From positions 62,001-126,000 of the forward strand of contig NZ_JAAALE010000009.1 of NCBI RefSeq assembly GCF_009905735.1: a stretch of DNA of 64,000 nt, read 5' to 3'. Of this stretch, positions 37,121 through 44,557 are shown piece after piece. The DNA is from Porphyrobacter sp. SLTP. GTDB lineage: Bacteria; Pseudomonadota; Alphaproteobacteria; Sphingomonadales; Sphingomonadaceae. Under the pieces are notes generated by a model that was not told the DNA's origin, ran no database searches, and worked only from the letters and a program-made list of their open reading frames with translations. Numbering within the stretch: position 1 is the first letter of the stretch; each line of letters starts with the position of its first letter. Made by a program: the position numbers and the translations under genes.

Positions 37121-37149
37121 GGGGGCGGATCGCAAGACCCGCCCCCTTT
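37121..37149 (+). terminator. rho-independent-type terminator
   Basis: GGGGGCGG and CCGCCCCC form a perfect 8-bp stem with a 10-base loop, followed on the plus strand by TTTCAATTT. Only the plus orientation has a T-rich tail, so it would end a transcript from pyrG or from a small RNA in this gap, before the convergent hsp20 gene. Confidence 0.6.
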
Positions 37150-37180
37150 CAATTTCATGATCGGATTGAACCGGCGTGCC

Positions 37181-37660
37181 TCAGGCAGCGCTGGCGGTGT
37201 CGTCGCCTTCGTTGGTCGGGACGGCGGTGAGCGTCGTGGTGCCGCCGATCGCGATTTTGCGAGGCTTCATCGCATCGGGCACTTCGCGCACCAGGTCGAT
37301 GATCAGCAGGCCATCGGCCAGATCAGCACGCTCGACGCGGACGAAATCAGCCAGCTCGAACCGGCGTTCAAAGCCGCGGTTGGCGATACCGACATGGATC
37401 AGCTCTGAACCATCCTCAGCCTCTTCGCGCTTGCGACCCTGCACGACCAGCAGGTTCTGCTGGGCGGTGATGTCGATATCATGCGGGCGGAAACCGGCCA
37501 CAGCGAGGGTAATGCGGTAATTGTCCTCGCCCCGGCGCGAGATGTTGAAGGGGGGATAATTGTCGCCCGCATTCAGGCGTGCCTGATTTTCGAGCAGGTC
37601 GAACAGACGATCAAAGCCCACGGTCGAGCGGCGGTACGGGGTGAAATCAAAACGGGACAT
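37181..37660 (-). CDS. small heat-shock protein, Hsp20/IbpA family
   Basis: ATP-independent holdase that binds unfolding proteins. The 159 residues contain an IbpA-like N terminus (MSRFDFTPYRRSTVGFDRLFDLLE), the alpha-crystallin core (YPPFNISRRGEDNYRITLAVAGF through FERRFELADFV) and an acidic-Ala tail. I start at ATG 37660; the frame continues upstream into the leader but is not conserved. AGAGGAT, 8 bases before the ATG, appears to be masked by a ROSE-like fold, and a heat-shock promoter lies farther up. Confidence 0.93.
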   Translation of the reverse strand: MSRFDFTPYRRSTVGFDRLFDLLENQARLNAGDNYPPFNISRRGEDNYRITLAVAGFRPHDIDITAQQNLLVVQGRKREEAEDGSELIHVGIANRGFERRFELADFVRVERADLADGLLIIDLVREVPDAMKPRKIAIGGTTTLTAVPTNEGDDTASAA

Positions 37661-37770
37661 AGTTGCAAATCCTCTTGGTTGAGCAATTTGGCTCGGATGC
37701 GGGCCTGCCGGATGCAGCACCCGCCTTGTCGCCGTGGCCGTTTCCCAAGACTGGCGAAACGCGGCGACAC
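37661..37770 (-). promoter_or_regulatory. ROSE-like RNA thermometer in hsp20 leader
   Basis: The leader on the minus strand folds into hairpins: GTCGCCG/CGGCGAC (7 bp), GCGGG/CCCGC, and a last one with UUGCUC facing GAGGAU around AACCAA. This last stem contains the ROSE hallmark U(U/C)GCU opposite the Shine-Dalgarno sequence, with the weak G-G and U-U oppositions that melt on warming. Leader length (about 107 bases), position and gene type (hsp20) all fit the ROSE family of alphaproteobacteria. The fold was made by eye. Confidence 0.7.
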
Positions 37771-37774
37771 CGCC

Positions 37775-37803
37775 TATCTGGTTTATCAACCCGCGCTTTC
37801 AAG
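37775..37803 (-). promoter_or_regulatory. possible sigma32 (RpoH) promoter of hsp20
   Basis: On the minus strand, CTTGAA (37798-37803), a 17-base spacer and CAGATA (37775-37780). CTTGAA is an exact heat-shock -35; the -10 matches the RpoH consensus only partly. The predicted start would give a leader of about 107 bases holding the thermometer. Confidence 0.45.
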
Positions 37804-37824
37804 AGCATTTGGCAAGAGGGACCT

Positions 37825-38088
37825 ATGGCCAGCCCACAGATCGATATCTACACCAAGTTTGCCTGCCCCTTCTGCGTACGCGCCAAGCGACTGCTGACGC
37901 AAAAAGGCGCCGAATTCACCGAGCATGACATCACCATGGGTGGAGCACGACGCGACGAGATGCTCGCCCGCGCGCCCAACGCGATGACGGTGCCGCAAAT
38001 CTTTATCGGCGATGTGCATGTTGGCGGGTCGGACGATCTCGCCGCGCTGGAAGCTGCGGGCAAGCTCGACGCGTTGCTGGCGGGCTGA
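37825..38088 (+). CDS. grxC: glutaredoxin 3
   Basis: Glutathione-dependent dithiol oxidoreductase of 87 residues. The active site is CPFC (residues 14-17) in YTKFACPFCVRAK, followed by TVPQIFIGDVHVGGSDDL with the cis-Pro and glutathione-binding GG-x-D motif. I start at ATG 37825, with AAGAGGG about 10 bases upstream. It is divergent from hsp20 and overlaps the next start by one base. Confidence 0.94.
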   Translation: MASPQIDIYTKFACPFCVRAKRLLTQKGAEFTEHDITMGGARRDEMLARAPNAMTVPQIFIGDVHVGGSDDLAALEAAGKLDALLAG

Positions 38089-38909
38089 TGCCGAAGATTG
38101 CGGTCTTGCAGATGTGTTCGGGGATCGACCCGGGCCGTAATTTCGATTGCATCCGCGATGCCGCCTATGCCGCGCGTGAAGGCGGGGCGGAGATACTCTT
38201 TACGCCGGAAATGTCGCTACTGCTCGACCGCAACCGTGCGCGCGCGGCAGAGCATATCGTCCCGCAGGACGAATCGCCTTATGTGCCCCTATTGGCCGAT
38301 CTGGCAGGCGAGATGGGCCTGACTATTGCGCTTGGTTCCATGGCCGTGGCGGTGCCGGGCGGCAAGAACGCCAACCGTTCAATGCTCTTCGCTCCCGCCG
38401 CCGCGCAGCCGATGACCTACGACAAGATCCATATGTTCGATGTCGAACTGGCGACGGGCGAGACCTGGCGGGAAAGCAATGCCTATGAACCGGGTCGCGC
38501 GGTGGTGAGCGTCGAAGATACGCCCGTCGGGCGGCTTGGTCTGGCAGTCTGCTACGATCTGCGTTTCCCTGCCTTGTTTGGCGAGCTTGGCAACCGGCGC
38601 TGCGATGCGATTGCCGTGCCAGCCGCCTTCACCAAACCCACCGGGGCTGCCCATTGGCACGTGATGCTGCGCGCCCGCGCGATCGAGGCGAGCGCCTTCG
38701 TGATTGCCGCCGCACAGGTCGGGAGCCATGAAGACGGGCGCGAGACCTACGGCCATAGCCTCGTCGTCGATCCGTGGGGTGAGGTGCTGCTCGATATGGG
38801 CGGGGATGCGCCCGGCTTGGCATTCTGCGACATCGACCTGGCCCGCATCGCCGAAGTGCGCGCGCAGGTGCCCGCTCTTGCCAACCGCCGTGAAATCGCC
38901 ACATCCTGA
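38088..38909 (+). CDS. carbon-nitrogen hydrolase (nitrilase superfamily, Nit-type amidase)
   Basis: A 273-residue amidase with the nitrilase catalytic triad: Glu in LFTPEMSLL, Lys in YDKIHMFDV and Cys in AVCYDLRFP. The sequence resembles the Nit1/Nit2 branch, which includes deaminated-glutathione amidase; that role would suit the neighbouring glutaredoxin gene (1-base overlap), but the substrate is inferred only. Normal length for the family. Confidence 0.9.
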   Translation: MPKIAVLQMCSGIDPGRNFDCIRDAAYAAREGGAEILFTPEMSLLLDRNRARAAEHIVPQDESPYVPLLADLAGEMGLTIALGSMAVAVPGGKNANRSMLFAPAAAQPMTYDKIHMFDVELATGETWRESNAYEPGRAVVSVEDTPVGRLGLAVCYDLRFPALFGELGNRRCDAIAVPAAFTKPTGAAHWHVMLRARAIEASAFVIAAAQVGSHEDGRETYGHSLVVDPWGEVLLDMGGDAPGLAFCDIDLARIAEVRAQVPALANRREIATS

Positions 38910-38915
38910 CTTGCA

Positions 38916-39383
38916 ATGATCGTTTTCGACCTCTCCTGCCATGAAGGCCACCGCTTCGAGGGCTGGTTTGCCTCCTCGACCGATTACGCGGATCAGCAAG
39001 CGCGCGGGTTGCTCGCGTGTCCGTTCTGCGGCTCGGCCGAGGTGAGCAAGGCCCCGATGGCCCCCGCCGTGCCGGCCAAGGGCAACGCCCGGCAGGAAGT
39101 TCTGCCGCCAGAGGCACCGCGGCAGGTCGCCAACACGCCGATGCCGCCCGAGGTGCAAAAGGCGCTCACCGCATTGGCCAAGGCGCAGGCAGCTGCACTC
39201 AAGAACAGCACATGGGTCGGCGACAAGTTCGCCGAGGAAACCCGGAAGATGCATTATGGCGAGCGTGACGAAGCTCCGATCCACGGGCAGGCAAGCCTCG
39301 CCGAGGCCAAGGCGCTGATCGAGGAGGGCGTGCGGGTTGCCCCACTGCCGTTCCCCGTGGCGCCGCCCGAAAAGTTGAATTGA
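38916..39383 (+). CDS. DUF1178 family protein
   Basis: A 155-residue protein whose N terminus (MIVFDLSCHEGHRFEGWFASS) is the DUF1178 signature, followed by CPFCGS, which with the earlier Cys/His may bind a metal. Residues 45-80 form a Pro/Ala linker and the C-terminal half is helical (KNSTWVGDKFAEETRKMHYG). Function unknown; DUF1178 genes often follow a nitrilase and a glutaredoxin in alphaproteobacteria, as here. Confidence 0.88.
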   Translation: MIVFDLSCHEGHRFEGWFASSTDYADQQARGLLACPFCGSAEVSKAPMAPAVPAKGNARQEVLPPEAPRQVANTPMPPEVQKALTALAKAQAAALKNSTWVGDKFAEETRKMHYGERDEAPIHGQASLAEAKALIEEGVRVAPLPFPVAPPEKLN

Positions 39384-39402
39384 AACGCGCGACTGCTATG
39401 AA
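39375..39402 (+). promoter_or_regulatory. possible tRNA promoter
   Basis: TTGAAT (39375-39380), a 16-base spacer and TATGAA (39397-39402). The -10 ends 9 bases before the tRNA 5' end, an appropriate distance for a start at or just before the mature tRNA. The -35 overlaps the end of the DUF1178 gene. Confidence 0.4.
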
Positions 39403-39411
39403 GCGCCTCGG

Positions 39412-39488
39412 GACCCCGTAGCTCAGCCGGATAGAGCATCAGATTCCTAATCTGGGGGCCGCGCGTTCGAATCGCGCCGGGGTCACCA
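39412..39488 (+). tRNA. tRNA-Arg (anticodon CCU)
   Basis: A complete cloverleaf with acceptor GACCCCG/CGGGGTC, D-arm GCTC...GAGC, anticodon stem TCAGA/TCTGG around loop TTCCTAA (anticodon CCT, reading AGG), T-arm GCGCG-TTCGAAT-CGCGC, discriminator A and an encoded CCA. No integrase or att-like duplication is seen beside it. Confidence 0.95.
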
Positions 39489-40694
39489 CTATGCTTGCAG
39501 GCGCTGCCAGCGCCGCTCGGCGTAAAGGGCCAACCCCAGCACCCCACTCGACATGGCAAGCATCAGTGCGCAGGTGCCGGCCCAACCGCCAAAATCATAC
39601 ACCGCCGTGCCAAGCGCGCTGCCGATCGCGCCGCCGACAAACATCGTAACGATATAGGACGTGGTCAGCCGCGTGCGGATGTCCGGGGCGAGGGTGAACA
39701 GGGTCATCCGCCCGGTCACATCAATGGTCGGCCCGACCATGTTGACCACGAGCAGTGGCACGAGCACGCCCCAGATGCTGAAGCCGAGCGGATAGAACAG
39801 CGCGATGCCGAAAATCTGCACCGCAGCTGCCGTCAGCCGGGCTTTGCGTGGGCCAACCTTATCCGCCCAGCGCCCCAGCCGTGGCGTGGTGAACACGCTG
39901 ATCGCCGCAACGCCTGCCAGATAGCCGACATCATCCGTGCCGTAGCCCATGGTGGGGCTGGTGAGGTGCAGCGCGAGCGCGAGCCAGCTGGCGGTGAAGA
40001 TCGCAAAGTTCAGGCCCTGGATCGCGGCAGAGATCCGCATGTCGGGATGCTTGGCCGCCAGCGTGAAGACCGAAGCAATCAGCGTGCCGTAACGCGCCTG
40101 CGATTGTTTGGGTGCGGCAGGCTCGCTGCGCATGGCGATGGGCAGAAAGGCGGTCACGGCCGCCATCAAGCCGAACGCACCGACATAGACCGTGTGCCAG
40201 TCGGCGTGCTCGGCGATGATCCCCGCGCCGACCCGTGCGACCAGAATGCCGAAGATCACCGCTGCGGTGAGTTGCGCGGTAACCTGTCCCAACCGCTCAA
40301 GCGCAACGCGTTTGGAGGCGAAGGCGGGGATCAGATAGGGAGCGATGGTGACGAAACCGAGCAGGGTGGAGGCGGCGGTGAACAGCACCAGATCCCCCGC
40401 CAGCACCATGCCGCCAAGGCATACAGTCTGCGCGGCGACGAACACCATGCACAGCCGCCGGTTCGAATAGAAGTCGCCCAGCGGCAGCAGCAGGAGGATC
40501 CCCAGCGCAAGTGCCAGCTGGTTGAGCGCCGGGACAAGCCCGATCTCCGCCTCGCCGACGCCAAATGCGCGGGCGACTTCGCCGATGATCGGGTGGATGT
40601 AATAGGCGTTCGCCGTCACCACCGCGATGGTGAGCGCCAGCGCCCGTTCCTGCGTGCGGGTGAGGTAGGCAGGCACGGAGGTGGACTGGATCAA
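39489..40694 (-). CDS. MFS transporter
   Basis: A 401-residue membrane protein with about 12 hydrophobic helices in two halves and MFS-type cytoplasmic loops (LGDFYSNRRL after TM2; LGRWADKVGPRKARL in the second half). It resembles drug/sugar exporter-type MFS proteins (AraJ-like), but the substrate is unknown. I chose TTG 40694 because it overlaps the stop of the upstream hydrolase gene (TTGA) and gives the expected N terminus; GTG 40676 is an alternative. The stop abuts the tRNA-Arg gene. Confidence 0.8.
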   Translation of the reverse strand: MIQSTSVPAYLTRTQERALALTIAVVTANAYYIHPIIGEVARAFGVGEAEIGLVPALNQLALALGILLLLPLGDFYSNRRLCMVFVAAQTVCLGGMVLAGDLVLFTAASTLLGFVTIAPYLIPAFASKRVALERLGQVTAQLTAAVIFGILVARVGAGIIAEHADWHTVYVGAFGLMAAVTAFLPIAMRSEPAAPKQSQARYGTLIASVFTLAAKHPDMRISAAIQGLNFAIFTASWLALALHLTSPTMGYGTDDVGYLAGVAAISVFTTPRLGRWADKVGPRKARLTAAAVQIFGIALFYPLGFSIWGVLVPLLVVNMVGPTIDVTGRMTLFTLAPDIRTRLTTSYIVTMFVGGAIGSALGTAVYDFGGWAGTCALMLAMSSGVLGLALYAERRWQRLQA

Positions 40695-41608
40695 GCGAGG
40701 AAGCCTGCCTGCCGCGCCATGTCGATCACGCCTTGAGCCAGCTCTGCCGGACGGTCTTCCTGACTGAAGTGGCCGCATTTCGATAGCATCGCATGGGGTT
40801 GGCCCTCGGCCCCCTTGATGCGTTTGGCGAGCTGCGGCCCTGCCAGACCGAGCACCGGGTCATCCTCTCCGAACAGAGTCAGGAACGGCTTGTCGAAGGC
40901 GGCAAGGCCCTCCCACGCAGCGACGTTTTCGGCGACACCGGGCTTGTCATCCTCGACCGGCACCAATTGCGGGAAGGCGCGCGCACCGGCCTTGCTGGGT
41001 TCATCGGGGAAGGGGGCATCGTAGGCGGCAATCTCGGCAGCGCTGAGTTCGCTCTGGCAGCCGCGATCCATGATCCCGCCGATCCTGAAATCGGGCGAGG
41101 ACTTGGCAAAGGCGCGCCACGCGAGAAACCCCGGTGAAGCTTTGCCGCCGCCTGTCGGCAGGAAGGTGTTGCTGGCGACGACAAAGGCAAAGCGCTCCGG
41201 CTCCTGCCCGACGATGCGCAGGCCCAGAAGCCCGCCCCAGTCCTGACAGAACAGCCCGGCGACTTCCGGCACCACGGCATCGCGCCACTGCTTCAGCCAA
41301 TCGACATGGCGGGCATAGGTGTAGAAGGTCTGATCATCCGGCTTGTCGCTCTTGCCGAAGCCGATGAGGTCAGGGGCCAGGCAGCGAAAGCCCGCCTCCA
41401 CGAGCAGCGGGATCATCTTACGATAGAGATAGCTCCAGCTCGGCTCGCCATGAAACAGGATCAGGGGAGGGGCGTCCTTTGGCCCTTCATCGAGATAATG
41501 CATCTGCCCTGACTGCCCTTCGCCAAGGTCGATGGTCAGCCAGTTTTCGGCAAACGGGTAATAGGGCAAAGCAGCAAAACGCGCCGGGTCGTGAGCGATG
41601 ATTTTCAT
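40691..41608 (-). CDS. haloalkane dehalogenase-like alpha/beta hydrolase
   Basis: A 305-residue protein of the subfamily I haloalkane dehalogenase type: oxyanion motif HGEPSWSYLYRKMIP, nucleophile Asp123 in CQDWGG with the adjacent halide Trp124, later FGEDDPVLG with the acid and CGHFSQEDRP with the catalytic His. The cap block ends AAYDAPFPDEPSKAGARAFP as in DhlA. Counting from that anchor, the second halide-binding Trp (Trp175 in DhlA) is Cys184, so activity on haloalkanes is uncertain. ATG 41608 follows GGAAGGA. It is coupled to an MFS gene and divergent from an acyl-CoA dehydrogenase. Confidence 0.85.
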   Translation of the reverse strand: MKIIAHDPARFAALPYYPFAENWLTIDLGEGQSGQMHYLDEGPKDAPPLILFHGEPSWSYLYRKMIPLLVEAGFRCLAPDLIGFGKSDKPDDQTFYTYARHVDWLKQWRDAVVPEVAGLFCQDWGGLLGLRIVGQEPERFAFVVASNTFLPTGGGKASPGFLAWRAFAKSSPDFRIGGIMDRGCQSELSAAEIAAYDAPFPDEPSKAGARAFPQLVPVEDDKPGVAENVAAWEGLAAFDKPFLTLFGEDDPVLGLAGPQLAKRIKGAEGQPHAMLSKCGHFSQEDRPAELAQGVIDMARQAGFLA

Positions 41609-41758
41609 GGCCGTTCCTTCCATCACCATGGTGAGTAGCAGATCGAAACGGGATTGCCATGCCCGCCATCTTGCACAAAAGCACCCAAATTGATGAGGTG
41701 GACTTGGCCGCAGGGAGCGGGCAAGCCACCCGCCGATTGCAGGAGAGAAGGCTTGTCG

Positions 41759-42922
41759 ATGTATCGCCACGAACCCGATGAAATCGCCGAAATCCGGCAC
41801 GCAGTGCGCAGCCTGTGCGATGGTTTTCCGGGGGACTATTGGCGCGCCAAGGATGCGGTTCGGGAATACCCGGCGGAATTCGTCGACGCGCTGACCAAGG
41901 CGGGCTTCCTCGCCGCGCTCATCCCTGTCGAACACGGTGGCAGCGGCCTCAGCCTGGAGGCGGCCTGCGTGATCATGGAGGAGATTCAGGCGTCCGGTTG
42001 CAACGGCTCCAGCGCCCATGCGCAAATGTACATCATGAACACGCTGCTGCGGTACGGCTCCGAAGCGCAGAAGGCGGCCTATCTCCCCCGTATCGCCAGC
42101 GGCGAATTGCGCTTGCAGGCGTTTGGCGTCAGCGAGCCAACCAGTGGCACCGATACCCTCAGCCTGAAGACCCGCGCAGTCCGCAATGGCGACGAGTATA
42201 TCATCACCGGTCAGAAGATCTGGACCAGCCGCGCCGAGCACTCCGACCTCATGCTGCTGCTCGCTCGCACCACCCCGCGCGAGGAAGTGGCGAGCAAGAC
42301 CGAAGGGCTTTCGATCTTCCTCGTCGATATGCAGGCCGCGCTGGCGGGCGGCATGACGGTCAAGCCGATCCGTACGATGATGAACCACTCGTCCTGCGAG
42401 GTGTTCTTCGACGACCTGCGCATCCCGGCCTCCGCGCTGGTGGGCGAGGAGGGGAAAGGCTTCCGTTACATCCTCTCCGGCATGAATGCCGAACGCATCC
42501 TGATCGCCGCCGAGTGTATCGGCGATGCCAAGTGGTTTATCGAGAAGGCGACGGGTTATGCCAAGGACCGCTCGGTCTTTGCCCGACCCATCGGGCAGAA
42601 TCAGGGCGTGCAGTTCCCGATCGCGCGCTGCTACGCGCAGATGCGCGCTGCAGAGTTGATGGTGTACCACGCAGCGCGGGTTTACGACGAGGGCGGCAAT
42701 CCGGGCGAGGAGGCCAATATGGCCAAGCTCCTGGCATCCGAGGCCAGCTGGGCGGCGGCGGACATGTGCGTGCAGACCTTCGGCGGCTTCGGGTTCGCCG
42801 AAGAATACGATGTCGAGCGCAAATTCCGCGAGGCGCGACTCTACACCGTGGCGCCAATCTCGACCAACCTCATCCTCTCCTACCTTGCCGAACACGTGCT
42901 GGGGTTGCCGCGAAGCTACTGA
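41759..42922 (+). CDS. acyl-CoA dehydrogenase family protein
   Basis: FAD-dependent dehydrogenase of 387 residues. The family blocks are FGVSEPTSGTDT, KIWTSRAEHSDLMLLLART, FFDDLRIPASALVGEEGKGF and TFGGFGFAEEYDVERKFREARLY. The usual catalytic Glu position follows that last block, where the sequence reads APISTN instead of the common GTxE, so the exact substrate class is unclear. ATG 41759 follows AGGAGAGAAGG. Divergent from the dehalogenase-like gene with 150 bases between starts; both could serve catabolism of one compound. Confidence 0.88.
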   Translation: MYRHEPDEIAEIRHAVRSLCDGFPGDYWRAKDAVREYPAEFVDALTKAGFLAALIPVEHGGSGLSLEAACVIMEEIQASGCNGSSAHAQMYIMNTLLRYGSEAQKAAYLPRIASGELRLQAFGVSEPTSGTDTLSLKTRAVRNGDEYIITGQKIWTSRAEHSDLMLLLARTTPREEVASKTEGLSIFLVDMQAALAGGMTVKPIRTMMNHSSCEVFFDDLRIPASALVGEEGKGFRYILSGMNAERILIAAECIGDAKWFIEKATGYAKDRSVFARPIGQNQGVQFPIARCYAQMRAAELMVYHAARVYDEGGNPGEEANMAKLLASEASWAAADMCVQTFGGFGFAEEYDVERKFREARLYTVAPISTNLILSYLAEHVLGLPRSY

Positions 42923-43038
42923 AACCGGCAATCCCCAAGGAATTGCCCGCAATGTGTCCCATTGTGTCGCATTGTTCTTGCAGAGGGCGGTCAGATATGA
43001 TTCTGTTCGATTTAACGGACGAGGGATCATTCGCGGCA

Positions 43039-43338
43039 ATGCGTAAATCAGGATCTGAAAACAGGCTGAAGCGGTTTGGCGCCCTTGGTGCCTTGCTGCT
43101 CCTGACGGGCGTGGCTGTGGCCGGTCCGACGGGCCTGCTCGCCTGGAGCGTGAACGCTGCCGCGCTGGAAGCGCGCGAGACCGAAATCGCCCAGCTGACG
43201 GCCAAGCGCGATGCACTGCGCAACCGGGTGATGCTCCTCGATCCTGAAGCCGCTGATCCCGATCTCGCCAGTGAACTGGTTCGCGATCAGCTTGGCGTGA
43301 TGCGCGAAGATGAGGTCGTAATCACGCTCGAAGACTGA
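43039..43338 (+). CDS. ftsB: FtsB/DivIC-family septum formation protein
   Basis: A 99-residue protein with a short basic N terminus, one membrane helix (about 14-38) and a coiled coil (ALEARETEIAQLTAKRDALRNRVMLL) ending in LVRDQLGVMREDEVVI, the arrangement of FtsB/DivIC, which links the divisome through FtsL and FtsQ. An in-frame ATG at 42997 has the better ribosome-binding site (GAGGG, 9 bases) but adds an acidic extension of 14 residues; I kept 43039 as the family-like start. Placement upstream of pdhA is usual in this group. Confidence 0.85.
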   Translation: MRKSGSENRLKRFGALGALLLLTGVAVAGPTGLLAWSVNAAALEARETEIAQLTAKRDALRNRVMLLDPEAADPDLASELVRDQLGVMREDEVVITLED

Positions 43339-43486
43339 CGTCGGGCTATCGGCTCCGCTCACCTGATTTCGTATGCGTGAGCGGTTACCGTTACGGCTTG
43401 GCGTTGCGCGGGCCTTATCTCCCTGCCTATAGAACCATGATGCGCTTCTCCTCCCCATGAGTGCGCCAGAGAGAGGGATACTTGTC

Positions 43487-44554
43487 TTGGCCAAACAGCC
43501 TGCAAAGAAGTCCGCAACCGCTGCGGACGACGCCGATTTCATGCTCCACTCCTTGCAAGCCGCCTTCGAGGCCAAGAAGCGTTATGACGCTTCGCCGGAA
43601 GAGATGCTGGAGTTCTACCGCCAGATGCTGCTGATCCGCCGCTTTGAGGAAAAGGCTGGCCAGCTTTACGGCCTCGGCCTGATCGGCGGCTTCTGCCACC
43701 TCTATATCGGCCAGGAAGCCGTGGCGATCGGCCTGCAAAGCGTGCTCGACAACGAACGGGACAGCGTGATCACAGGCTACCGCGATCATGGCCACATGCT
43801 TGCCTACGGGATCGATCCCAAGGTGATCATGGCGGAATTGACGGGCCGCGAAGCCGGGATTTCCAAGGGCAAGGGCGGCTCGATGCACATGTTCAGCACC
43901 GAGCACAAATTCTACGGCGGCCACGGAATCGTCGGCGCGCAGGTCGCGCTGGGCGGGGGCTTGGCGCTGGCGCATCAATACAACGATGATGGCGGGTTGT
44001 GTCTGGCCTATTTCGGCGACGGCGCGGCCAACCAGGGGCAGGTCTACGAGACCTTCAACATGGCGGCGCTTTGGAAGCTGCCGATCGTGTTTGTAGTCGA
44101 GGACAACCAATACGCGATGGGCACGGCCAGCTCGCGCTCGTCGGCCGAAACCCGGTTCCACCGCCGCGGCACTGCGTTCCGTATTCCGGGGATGGAAGTG
44201 AACGGCATGGACGTGCTCGAAGTGCGCGCTGCGGCCGAAGTCGCTTTCGCCCATGTCCGCGCCGGCAAGGGCCCGGTGCTGATGGAGTGCAACACCTATC
44301 GCTATCGCGGGCATTCGATGTCCGACCCGGCCAAGTACCGCACCCGCGAGGAAGTGCAGGAACAGCGTGACCACCACGATCCGATCGAGGGGCTGAAGAA
44401 GACCCTGATCGAAGCAGGCAAGACCGAGGACGATTTGAAAGCGATCGACAAGGCGATCCGCGCCGAGGTGGCATCCGCCGCCGACTTTGCGGAAACCTCG
44501 CCCGAGCCGGGTGCAGCCGAACTCTACACCGATGTTCTGGTGGAGGCCTATTGA
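43487..44554 (+). CDS. pdhA: pyruvate dehydrogenase E1 component, alpha subunit
   Basis: Thiamine-diphosphate E1 subunit that decarboxylates pyruvate for transfer to lipoyl groups. The ThDP fold is shown by GGSMHMFS, GDGAANQGQVYETFN (the GDG...N motif) and the phosphorylation-loop-like YRYRGHSMSDP. I chose TTG 43487 (355 residues; MAKQPAKKS) because AGAGGGA lies 9 bases upstream; the ATG at 43457 lacks a ribosome-binding site. pdhB follows after 3 bases. Confidence 0.93.
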   Translation: MAKQPAKKSATAADDADFMLHSLQAAFEAKKRYDASPEEMLEFYRQMLLIRRFEEKAGQLYGLGLIGGFCHLYIGQEAVAIGLQSVLDNERDSVITGYRDHGHMLAYGIDPKVIMAELTGREAGISKGKGGSMHMFSTEHKFYGGHGIVGAQVALGGGLALAHQYNDDGGLCLAYFGDGAANQGQVYETFNMAALWKLPIVFVVEDNQYAMGTASSRSSAETRFHRRGTAFRIPGMEVNGMDVLEVRAAAEVAFAHVRAGKGPVLMECNTYRYRGHSMSDPAKYRTREEVQEQRDHHDPIEGLKKTLIEAGKTEDDLKAIDKAIRAEVASAADFAETSPEPGAAELYTDVLVEAY

Positions 44555-44557
44555 GCC

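Larger units (their letters stand above)
36753..37180. other. 428-base intergenic region with structured elements, no supportable gene
   Basis: No open frame here looks like a protein; a 67-codon minus-strand frame (36955-37158) has no recognisable composition or start site. The region is less GC-rich than its surroundings. It contains a perfect CGGCCG hairpin (36796-36812) just after pyrG without a T-tract, a long imperfect hairpin at 36841-36918, and a plus-strand terminator-like hairpin at 37121-37149. A noncoding RNA or a structured pyrG 3' UTR is possible. Confidence 0.6.

Noticed and set aside
36955..37158. A 67-codon minus-strand open frame between pyrG and hsp20.
   Set aside because: No ribosome-binding site, no recognisable composition, and it overlaps a terminator-like hairpin.
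36753..37180. tmRNA, RNase P or SRP RNA in the intergenic gap.
   Set aside because: No tmRNA tag-like frame, no tRNA-like ends, and no SRP or RNase P core motifs are visible.
39412..40694. tRNA-Arg as an attachment site with a mobile element downstream.
   Set aside because: No integrase, no repeated tRNA 3' end, and the MFS/dehalogenase genes have composition like the rest of the window.
40691..43216. A single 841-codon minus-strand open frame covering the dehalogenase-like gene and running back over the acyl-CoA dehydrogenase.
   Set aside because: Only the last 305 codons look like a protein family; the rest is the antisense shadow of the plus-strand acyl-CoA dehydrogenase in GC-rich DNA.
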